Positions 13,401 through 25,400 of a stretch of 64,000 bases of DNA are shown here, piece by piece. The notes under the pieces were generated by a model. The model saw only the letters and a program-made list of their open reading frames with translations, had not been told where the DNA came from and ran no database searches. Made by a program: the position numbers and the translations under genes. This DNA is from Branchiostoma floridae. Its lineage: Eukaryota > Chordata > Leptocardii > Amphioxiformes > Branchiostomatidae. Where the stretch lies: assembly GCF_000003815.2 (NCBI RefSeq), contig NC_049990.1, positions 5,010,251-5,074,250 on the forward strand, read 5' to 3'. Every line of letters begins with the position of its first letter. Position 1 is the stretch's first letter.

Positions 13401-16400
13401 GTACCCCAAAATATGCAAATGAACAAAAGCGATCATAATTATAGTTTTCCGCCCTCTTACCCGACAAATACCATGGGTGTAGTCACCTTGTGTAATCATG
13501 AGCCAGTGACATTACCTAGCTTAAGTTTATTTACGGCCGCGTGGCGCGTTGGTACACCCGATCCCTCTATCTCGGAAGTTAAGCAACGCGCGGTCCGGAC
13601 AGTGCTTGGATGGGGGACCAACCAAGGACGTCCGGATTGCTGTAGCCTCACGAAGCTTTCCACGAAATCGTCTTCCGGGAGGGACGTAAAACGGGGGTCC
13701 CGTGCTCGAGGAGGTGCCTCGACCACGTTAAACAGCCTCATTACTCATACTTTGGGTACCTACTGGCTGGCAAAATACACCAGATGATGATTATTATTAT
13801 TATCATTATTATTATCATTATTATTATACGCGGTCATGTTATCGTTTGGTGGTTTGTTAATAGATGTACAGTTGAATCATAAAGTAGGGTGAAGATGCTT
13901 TAAATTTGAGGTGGGGCTGATTATGTTGCTGAATATAGGATCGTAGGGATGTATATTTTAAGCAAAAGTAAAGTTAATGTAAGTTAGAATCTAAGACTGT
14001 AATATTTTCACAAACAAATCTATCTGTATAGAAAGCAGTACAGTTGTATATTAATAAACGCGTAAGGTACAGTTTCGTTGGAATATTTTAAAATTCTGTC
14101 AAATTTTTATCAAAGTCATGGATTTGAATAGTTTTTGTCCTGCCATATTGACGTAGTGGGTAAACCAGTCTGTACCAATCCCTTCCGACAGACCAATCTA
14201 GCTTCCCCGCCTAGCGGTTGTAACCAAACTGCACATCAACAGAACACCCCTAATCAATAACACGGCACCAAAGGTGGTATCTCACAACACTTGGGGCATC
14301 GGTGAGTCACTGCAAGGTTCGTAGATGATCATGACTCATCGAATTTCAGAGATAAAGACTTTTCTGACGTTTTGTCTATTTGAAAAAAAAATCATACTTT
14401 AACGTATTACGCACACGTAATAACAAAATAGTGCCGCAGTGAACGAATCCCGCAGCGTCGCACCGGTAGCCCAAGTGCAGCAAGATACCATCTTAACGAA
14501 TGGGTACGTACTGGTCACGGTGATGTCACACTTGGCCGAGCCGATATTTCCCGGGTCGACCCAGAAAGTCGTCGGCATTCCGACGGGCACCGCGCCGAGA
14601 CCGCCCGTCCGGGACGGCACCTGCCCCGCGTCCATTATTATACACTGGTGAGGGCTCCCTGGGAAGGAAGTTTTTAAAAATTTCTCGTGATTTGATACGG
14701 ACGAAAGACTTTGTACTGTACGTATAGATAAGAACATAAACTACAAACTTTGTAGTTTACGTTCTTTTTTATACGTACTAGTACTACTATGTCCTCCTTC
14801 AGTCAATATTGATCATGACAAAACCATATGTAATTCTTATTTGATGATGTTTGTGCCTACTAAAACGTTGGCCGCAAAACAGGTAGCACCAAAATCTATT
14901 CTAATCTTCCTGGTCTAGATTTGTTTTGCAACTACATCACAAACGTAAGGCAATTGCAAAGCTTCAGTTCCAAAGAAATCTATCAGGAGGCCAACATATC
15001 TATCGCTTATTCTTGTGGTGTATATAGGTAGCTTTAACATCACCCACACATGACAATAGTATGTTTCACAAATATGAGGAAAAAACAACTGCAGTTTTAA
15101 GGAAGGTCAGTAGGGCCTGAAATATACCAATTTCTTGATAAGGTCATGACCTGACGCTCATCAAATATAATGAAAAGTCTGTCTTGACTTTCAAGGTTCT
15201 ATAATCAAACAAACCAGTCACAATGAACTATGGGCCCTCAGTTCAGCGGAGAGGTAATTTTCGACATAATTGAAAAGCCCTTAGAAATGGTCTGCACACG
15301 GACTTTATGGTGATTGATGATATTGTGGTAACGATTTTTCAAGGGGCAATTTAAGGCTAACGACCTGAGCGCTAACTTCCTTGTCGGCTCTGAGCCTTAA
15401 CTGAGTTGGCGTTTCTAGTTGTTTGATAATAAAACGTATAAAACGAAAGGTTACAAGAACTTTCACTGAACATATTGATATTTTCAGACCTTGAGAGTGA
15501 GAAAGAGAAAAAGATGCAAAAGCAGCTGCAGTGGAAAAGTTTCATCTATTCATCCATTCATTTATCTAAGATTTAGAGACAAATTACAGCTGGCGTGGTG
15601 GGACATAATAATCATCATCAACATCATTGTCAATATCATTATCATTATCATCATCATCGTCATCATCATCAACGTCATCAGAGTCAAGTTATCGTCACTA
15701 ACAAAGTCGTCATTATCGCGTCATCGTAATCATCATCTTTATCGATATCGTCATCCTCCTCATCATCACTACAATTGGGTGGGGTACAAAATACCTAGTA
15801 TTGAACCTTGACCATACATGTACGAAGCGTAAGAACTCTGACCATAATTCTGTTATCTTACACATGTATAATACTATATTGTAAAACCTATCTGACCTGG
15901 TGTGAGCTCGTTGTTGTATCTGACCATGATGTCGTGGGTATCCACGGTTCCGGGGCGGAACATGAGCTGGTGCTTGCCGGCGGCGTGCTGCACCAGCCGG
16001 CTGGCCACCTCGGCTCCCCGCGCTCGGACCTCCACCTCGAGAGAACCGCTACCGGCAGAACTGGTGTCAACTAGTCAGGAAATAAAAGCTGTGTTAAACT
16101 ATGGATAATGCTAAACTTTCTTACAACACCAAGGTATACACTGATACAATTTTCAAACCTGCACAAGAGCCATTGAATTCTCCATGATAGGCTCCAGCAG
16201 ATACAAGTCACGCAAGGGAAGACACTATGTCAACCTGCTCAGCCTGCTGAAAGCAGACCTAAAGCACAGAGGGTGATCCCCTCCTACAACAGTAAAGAAA
16301 TTCGAAGAGCTAAGGAAGCTTACAGGATGCAAAGCACAGTGAAGAAAGATGACGAAAGACCGAATGCAGCTACAGATCTGATGTAGATGCACAACACAGT

Positions 16401-19400
16401 GAATGATGATGATGATGACTTTCGTTTTCTTCAGGATCAAGATTGATGACCAATCACTTCACTACGCAAACTCGCGAGAGTTACAGACACTTGATCTTAT
16501 CAACACGTGATCTTGTGGATACTTGACGTCAGAAATTGGTCAAACGTTGCCACCTTAGGATCTGCTTGAAGATTAGACTCAACCGACGGCATTGCAAGTC
16601 ACTTATGCTGAATATAGTAGTAACATGATTTATCTGCTCTTACAAATCATCACATCATCATGATAGTATACCCATAACACGAGATATGTAATCCGAAAGT
16701 TCTGCAGCAGTACCATATAAAATCGCCAGGTGGTTCATTACAGAACTTCGTTTTGCCGACACCTGCCCATTTATCAAATATGAGACGAAGCTTTTAAAGC
16801 GTTTCCTTCATGTCTTTAGAAATGTGTTGTGCACATTGTAATGACAAGCTTTAGGTCGTGCCAATTTCATGTGCATCACACAAGTGTATATCCAAACACT
16901 GCATCGCAGACATTCACTTGGTGTGTGTTTTCTTATTGATATCGAGACTCCAAAGCCCAGGAGGAGTGAAAGGGTCGGAAGTTAATGCACAGATGTCACG
17001 TAATGGGCACATTAGATGAATAAACAGGGCCTTAATGGCACCGGGAACCTATTGTAGACAGAACAACTTACATATTAGCACACAAACAAGGTCATGTACA
17101 TTCGTACCAGCTTTCGGTATTCTAGTGATTATTGCATCCATGAAAAATGTACTGTTTTGATTGTGTCTATATGTCCGTGTGCTTGTTTGTATTAAATGGT
17201 CAGAACTTACGAAGGTCTAAAAGGATTGTGATGATATTTGGTAAGACAGATGGTCCTGGAAAGACAAAGGTCAATGCCAATTAGGCCCCTGGCGGCTTTT
17301 CTTGGCCCTTCAGCTAAACGTCCGGTTTTGTCTCTTTTGTCTTGGTTTAAGCTAAAAGCTTACAAGCAAAGGCAAAAAAAATGTCAAAGTCTGATACTGA
17401 TATGACTTACAAGATGGCAAGCACAATATTCTATTGTCGTCTCTTACTATGTACATTATAAATGCGGACTTAAGTCCTTTACGAGTTGCATAAACCAAGG
17501 ACATCCTATAATGGCCCTGCATAAACCAGCATCAGTGGTCAGTCCGTCACGCAAACTTGGCTAATTCGTTCCGTAGGGGTCGGCTTCATCAAAGGGAAGT
17601 TTTGCAATTTTAACGAGGTTTCTGTTCGAGCATAACGATGTTTACCCTTAGATTGACCTTCAAAACAACTTAGAATCAGGAAAGGTCACGAGAACAATAG
17701 ATTTGGGTGGCATTGTGAATACTGAACAAAAGGCAGCAATAAAGCAAGAAGCTTAAGAAATGAAACCCGATGCTTTTGTGATGTGATGGTTTCGAAACTT
17801 GCTCAACATTAATGTCTATCCAGCCTGAGGTATCGCCAATAACGAACTTCCAATTAAGAAAGAAAAAAAGAATTTGAGGCGTTCCGAATCTGTGATGCTC
17901 ATTGTCAATGAACAGACTAGTACCCACAAGTTGCTGCAAGTTTGCAGGTATTCTACAAATTACTCTCATAACTATACAGAAAAAAAGGATCAGAATATGT
18001 TAGGAGTACCCTATGAATTCCGAGTATTATGGAATCTTTCCTTGGCACAACATGGTACACGTTAAGTACCTATAAAGTTGAAACCAGACAACTTACTTGG
18101 AACGACGACTTGCTGACCGAGTTTTCCTCTTGGGATGCTCAGTTTCACACCGCTGACGTCATAAGCGTGGCTGGTGAATGGGCTGCCGAAGATTTGCATA
18201 CCAGACAACTTGACTTCGATGTCATAGTCACCTTCAATATGGGGAGAAATGAGTTATTAATTATACTGAGGTGTGAAGGATATCTTATATTTTCTTTTTT
18301 AGTCTTGGCACGTTGAGGAAAAAAGGAGAAGAGAAGGACAAGATTGGAAAGATAGAGTGAATGAGAAATCTGAGAGAGAAAGTGAGAGAGCTGTGAAGAT
18401 ACGCATTCAACACATTGGAAAACAAGTTTGTCACAACAAAGTCTTATTCTCTGATTATATTAGGGAGACATAGAGTGATAGGTGGAGAGATAAGGAGAGA
18501 GAGAGAGAGACGGAGAGAGGGGGGGCGATACTACGGTAGCATAAAAAAGTATCAAAAGCTGGCAGAGGAGCGAATCCGGCCCAAGGAATATGGAAGAAGA
18601 GGAATAACGGATTCTCCAGACGACACAAAGAAATCAACAACCGGCGCAACTAGACAGACATAACAATAGATGGAATATTTTACTGAAAAGCAGCAGAGAC
18701 TTTTCGGCCCCAGAATTTTCTTACCCTTGTTCTTTGAAAGACGGGAATGTTATCACTCAAGTCATCGCTCTAGGCTACGAATATTTGGCATTGTGACCGT
18801 GTTTTTCAAAATGCTAAGGCACGAATCGAGTCTGTTGCCTAAACCAACGGACATATCCATTATGTCTAGCAGAATTCCCGTTCCGCAAATTCTTTCAGCA
18901 TGCTTTTGATTTTCTTTCCGAAGTATGGTATTCTTGGATAAACAGTGTAATGATACCGCGCTAAAATGAGCATGTGTAATGTATATGTACGGGGTATGTA
19001 TGGATAAAGCTAAGGACGGCTACCCTTTTAAATTTCTAGCTTCCTAGCTTTTAAATTTCTTTCCATATAATGGTATTCTTGGATAAACAGTGTATGGATA
19101 CCTCGCTAAAAGAACATGACTGATTCTGTAATGTATATGTACGGCGTATGTATAGATAAAGGGTGGCATTCTCGTTATTTCGTGCACCACATGCTTGGCT
19201 ACTCTAAACATGAGAATGTTTTTAACACGTTAGAACACAACTAGCCCAGTGTAGGATGCACCATTAGTTGCGGATACGCATGGTGCACCTCCATCACAAC
19301 GATACAAATAAACCGAATCACAAGGAGTACACTCAAGAATAACTGATTATATTCTAACCGATTACTAAGAAGGCACACTCGAGGTGTGTGCTCAGTGATT

Positions 19401-22400
19401 GTGGTCTCGCTTTTGCCACCCACCTCTATTTGATCTGAATACTTGGTGCGATTTACAAAACAACAATAAAACAATATATTTCCATAGTAACCGACGTAGT
19501 CGCTTTAGCTCGACCGACGACGGGCGCCTTTTCGTTAGCTAGCAGTAGCCTGTAGCCTCTACCAGGCTACGCAAGTCGCTGGAAAAATAGTAGAAATTAG
19601 CCAAATAAGACAGAAAACACGCCAGAGGAGTTAGATGGCCGAGGAGCACAGTTTGCGACCTAAGTGTACTCTTCAGCCATCTAACGCTGGTGTGTTTTCT
19701 GTCTTATTTGGCTACTACAATGTACTATTTTTCCAGCTTCCTTTTGAGCCTGATAGAGGTTAAGCTAGCAGTGCTTCGCTAAAGCTCGTGTATTGAAGCC
19801 AAACATACAGGGCCTGTGACCCCTACTCTTCTCGATAAGTGTGTTGGGTTCTTCTACGTGCAAAGGTTTGAAGGTATGGACACCACTGGAAAACACTTAG
19901 TATATGCTTAGTTTACAGAACACAAAACACAATCATTAACCTTCGATGCAAAATGCACCGAAAATTCCAGAAAGCCGTTGGCCTTTTGCCTACTTTATAC
20001 CAGAAGGTTTAAAATAGACGGGAACGACCTCTCTACCATTCAGTTCACGTGAACCCAAACATTCCTCTACACTTCATGCTATACAGGTGTAGCCGCCCGC
20101 CCCTTTGTAACATATCTCCGCTTCTGTGTCCGTGTGTCTGTTGCCCTTTCCCCGTATCCCCCCGTCACTTCCGAGCGGTCCTGAATGCTATTGTCTCTGA
20201 CACAGGGTATGTCTTCTTTCCAAACACATACACAAACATTTAGAGGGTTGTGCCATTTAGCGGTTTGTGGTTGTATGTGAACGGTGACCCCCAAGCAGAT
20301 GTTGCGAGGAGAGATCGCGTGATTTTTTCTGTCAGCTCATTTTTTTTTATGACGCACAAAAACTTAAAAGCTGTGTTTAAAATTTGCAAGAACTTCATAT
20401 TGTGTGTGAACTATTAGAAGCAGTGGGTAAAATGGAAAGAACATAAAGATATTAAAAACTTTACGGAGATCTTGCTCTTTTTCTGTAGAGGTTGTATTCG
20501 ACCTGTACGATACGACAAAAAGTTATGATTTGGATATGGTTTTGGAAACGGTCAGACGTTAACGTTTCAGACAACCATCCAGTGTCTTTCGTCAGTGACG
20601 CTGACGCTGTAAATTGATAAGCAAAAGAGATCATTTTTCGTCGAATTTGACACCAGCCTTAACTCATTTTGACATCTGGTGTGCCTTTCCTTTCTATCGA
20701 TTTCTTATGACAATGCTCAGATTTCTGGGACAGTGTCAAACTACATTGCGTACAACCGTGAACTCATGGTAGTCAATAGACGGACTCTAGTCGATCAATA
20801 AGCACATGTGGTTGATAGCGACTACCACAGGTGTTTAATTATGCCGTAATGAAGAGGAACTAGACCGACATCGGACCCCGCAGATCAATGCCTGGGTCTC
20901 CATTTCCCTCGTGCTTGAAGAAAGCAGATGGGATTCTTTTGTGCTCACAAGTCATATTCAGAAGAATGCTGATTGTTATACTGACACAATAATAGCTGTC
21001 ATTATCAGGTATGGTCCAAAAATCACTGGTTAGATTACAATGGATTGGGATTAGAATACTACGAACAACTTCCGGAAAATCTTCAAATCGCCCTAAAATG
21101 TAGCGACGACAGTGTCATAATGTCCCATAAAAATGTTTTTTTAATTCATTATCAAGAAAACTACTCTTCTCATAAAATCACAGAACCCACACACTAAATA
21201 AAAGTAGGGAATCCCGTCTTCCACTGTCTCAATAAAAAGTCAAATTTATGAGCCTTCGATCTGACGATCACATCGCTAAATTATTCTCCATTGTATATCA
21301 GTTTACCTGTTACTCACAATTAACCTTAGGAAAAAGTATCATAGATTTATCATCACTATTCGGTTTGAGATGTGATTAAGGAAACATATATTAGGAGAAA
21401 CTTGCTAAGTAAAGAGTTCCTCTTACAATATTCCTGACATGGAGTACTCACCCACTTCCTTGGGCGTATACTGGACCAGAAGTCGGGGTTGGTTACCGGA
21501 GTAGTGGCACGGAACGATCTCTGCAGATGGTCCTAGAAAAGAAGCAAGCGTGGAAAGTTAAAGTCACTGAAGAACAATAGTGATTATGAATGGTGTTTGA
21601 ACTTCTAGACTTGCTGGCCTGGAGTTCAGTCCGGCGCTTCCAAATATCGCTACTCCGAGAGGAACAGAATTAACCCTAAATAGTGTGATTACATAGTTTT
21701 ATTCAAATATACATTTAAACATTTCAACTTTACTGCAGGCACTTGGCTCATATGATATGAACAATTAATATGAAAACACACAATACAACAACACAAATAC
21801 AGTTTACGTACAATAAACTGTATACAAAACATATGGTTCATTTGAATATCTTGCAGCCCTGGTAAATCATTATTGAGATTTCGCAGTTACCGTGTGTATT
21901 TAAAGAAAGAGTCTTGGTAGATATTAGTTGAACTAGTCTCAGGACAGTTCCTTCATTAAGAGAAGTAACAGTATAATAATAATAATAATTATCATTGTTA
22001 TTATTATCATGATTGTTAAATATTTCAGAAGTCCATTTCTTTTGAAATCAAGAAAAAACTCTTCTGTGCTATAAACAGTAAATTCTTGCTAATTTAAGGT
22101 TGAACTATTCATAGAAGGCACCGGACCACACATAGTGACTTCGAATTCTTGTCGATTGAATGTGTCTATAGGCACCTCTAACAGTGTCTCAATGAGACAA
22201 AGACAACGCATCTTTTGAAGTGTGTACCAAACGTGTGTACGCGTGTGTATGCTCCAAGAGCGATGGGGTTTCAGCTGTCAATGTGGGATTACTCAATCCA
22301 AACAAGCACAAAACGTCGTCAAAACTACACATATTGGGCGGAATGACAATCTATGTAAACCCTTTGGGGGAAATGTTGGTTTTCAACGGTAGGTCACGTA

Positions 22401-25400
22401 GCCGCCCCTTGGATTTGCATTGATAAGTCACCAGTCTACACTAAAGATGCCAAATGTCTTGTTTACTTTGAAGATGTCCCGGATGGAGAGAAGTTGGCAA
22501 GTACCTAATTTGCATAAAGATGTCCCGGATGAAAGCCTTCGTGACGCAAACAAGACTGCGTATCTATTTATTCGACATTTCTATATTTACGGTGTCAATT
22601 TGTCGAGACCACTTCGATCTTTCCACACACGATACGGCTGAGTTGACTTTGTACGTATAACGGTAGCACACCAACACCCTTTTGTTGTCCGATAGGCAGT
22701 GCTTTATTGTCATTATAAAAGAATTATCTGGTCAATTGGGCTGCAATCCCAGAAGAGAAGATTGATGAAGAGAGAAAACGTTTTTGTGTGTGTAAGCTAA
22801 GCCAAGCTTAACGATATAATACACCAAACGACAGAGTGACACATGAGGTTTAAGTGAGAATATTGTGAGCCAAGTAGACATAACAAATAGATGTGGAAAT
22901 TTGACCACAGCTAAAAATGGGGCGTATCTTTACATCTATATTATAACGTCACATCTATGCAAGCATTCAACAAAGCATCACATGTAGTTCAGCTCTTGAT
23001 AGTACATGTCTAACGCTGAAATGCACTGACACAAAAAGTTAGGAAGCATCGGGAAGTTTTGAATTCAATTTGGGTCCAGTTTTATTTCTTTTCAAGGCAA
23101 AAAATGCGACAGGTGGTTGGAAAAATACATTTGTACTTCGGAAAATATGAAACCGACTGGTAAATAAAGGTGATTGATGTAAACGGGAGGTAAACCCTTT
23201 TTTTGTAAACCTGTCCCCCTTAAGGTACTACCTGTTGACATGGGACATGTTTTGAGATTCTTTTGTTTGTTTGTTTGTTTGTTTGTTTCGCATACCCGGT
23301 AACTGTCTCCAGGAACAACTAATTCTACGAACTGTGTAAGACCAGACTGTAGAGTTGATCCACTCACACCAGAATGGGCCCCTGCTCTTTTGATAAGTAT
23401 GACGGCTTTCAACGTGCTAAGAGGTCTTCCAAACGCGGTCTCTGGCTTTACATTCAATATGAGATGACGTCCCTATCCGAAGATAAGTACCCATTTTCAC
23501 ATCTAGGTGTAAAGTGTCCTTCCCTAGGACAGTAGCCTGTTATCCAGCCGTATCACATTTCTCGAGTCTCTTCTGTCCTCAAATTGCAAATTGTGGAGGG
23601 GACAGAAGAGACTCGGGAGCTATAATATGGCTGTTATCCAGGATAACAGGCTACTAGGACAAGACATCAAAGTCTGCTAGGGATCCGAACCCGGGACCCT
23701 TAAAATTCCAAATCAAGAACCCTAACCATAAGACCACCATGCATGCCACCTCATGCTGCACAAGGAGGTCATTTCAAGAGAAATGGAGGCGTGTGTTTAC
23801 CTAACATCTTAACTGCCCACCAGGGAACCATCGTCTTAAAGTACACTCAGAACCGTCTTGGGAGGGATCGTTTTGCTTTGATTAATCCAAATAGATTAGG
23901 AGGAACCAAGATGGCATGCGTTTATTGAAATTGCATAACAAGAGTACTATAGTAGATAACGAATTGTAGATATCTTATATTTTAGAGCTGTTTTTGTCTT
24001 AGACGTTTTTTCTAATAACTTATTGCGAATCGCATTACTTTAGCAAATTAACAGTGCAATTCAGTTAACTACATGTACACATAGTTAGCTGCTAGACATT
24101 ATTTTGAATGGTCGAATAAAAACCAAATCATCAATACTTTTTACGATATATTTGCTGTACTTTCCTCAATAGTTCAAGAATAAATTTACCAGTCTATGTC
24201 ATAATTATCCCACAGTAAAGTAGAATTGGAGAGCAGCTATGATAAGTTTTGAAGTCGTTAAGGCTATTAATGCTTACACGAGTCATTAACACTAAGCAAG
24301 TATCTTGAAGAAATCAGAGTGCGTTATTCAAGTCCACGAGAAAGTAATTACAAAGACGACATCTTCTTGTTTCCCCACATTTGACGGAAGTAAACAAAGA
24401 TGGAAACAAACATATAAACACGGACATCAGGTCGTCAAGGTGTAGTTTCCTTAAAGGTTCCGGAAAAGGTGTGTTTTGTTTTTAAGGTTCACTGAAGAAC
24501 CACTAAGTAGAAATACCTACTTCACCACGTCAAGGACAAGAACAACTACCGCCGCTTCTTCAAGTTCTTCAAAGCACGCACGGTTTGTGAAAAATCATAA
24601 AGGATGCTTGTGTTTGAAGCATCAAGAATTTTCATATTCAAAGTGCGGTTTAAGAAATAAATCTTGTTAGAAACGGCGACTTCCGACTTCGTTATCTAGT
24701 TTGTAATCTCTTTTGCGGAAGCGGAACTGTAGTCGTCCGGTTGGCATTACCTACAAAACGGCTTTTGGCTACAAAAAATACATTTCCCAACGCCACAAAG
24801 GAAAGAAGGATGAAGTACTTAGACTCTGACAAGAAAAGTTGGGAAGAGGGTAGCTTAAAGAAACTAGGTCGCTCCTAACCTCTTAGAGACCCAAGCAGGG
24901 ACTTCAATCGTCTTAAGGTTGCCGGCAGGTGCACAGAAGACACATATTTGCTTAAAGACTCTGCCGAAAGGCCACTAGCCTTAAGATGGAATAAGACGCC
25001 TTGTATACAGGGCGCTGTGCGAGAATCAGACAATGATATATGTGTAGAGCAGATTCTAAACACAACTAATGGCAACTCGCATACCCCCCGCGGTGGTCAC
25101 GCCGGATAAGCGTCATCAATAAAAGTGTGTTCAGCAATTAAACATTTAAAGGGATGGAGGTGACATGCAGGTAAGAGGGTCACCTGGGCCACCAGGTGAG
25201 AACAAAGTGGTGAAGTATGCAGGTACGAGAGGTAAACAACAGTTGTGTGGTGTTGTTGAATTGACACCTGTTTGAGAGAGACGTACCTGTGATGGTGACG
25301 TCCACCTGTCCGCCGACAGCTCGCGTCTGGTCGATGACGAAGCTGGTGCTGCGGTTGACAGGGACCTTGTGGAGCCCCGGGCCCGACGCAGTCACCCTAC

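Larger units (their letters stand above)
10121..14658 (-). other. Filamin cassette 2: repeats C and D (exons of 147, 81, 138, 174 nt)
   Basis: This cassette has the same exon order and sizes as cassette 1 (180 codons). Repeat C lacks the usual ASGPGL start and instead has SRTGGLGAVPVG before FWVDPGNIGSA. The 81-nt exon has LVIQYTPEEVG. The third exon has LPGSPF followed by NVYDPTRVTV, the start of repeat D. The 174-nt exon encodes the rest of repeat D and ends with FNGSLVPG. Confidence 0.88.

Noticed and set aside
16180-16440. Possible retroelement or gene fragment (agcagatacaagtcacgc ... gatgatgatgat)
   Set aside because: The composition looks slightly coding-like, but no frame longer than about 70 codons and no recognisable protein was found.
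22470-22535. Two agatgtcccggatg words as a possible regulatory repeat
   Set aside because: Only 15 bp repeated once within 50 bp, with no further structure.
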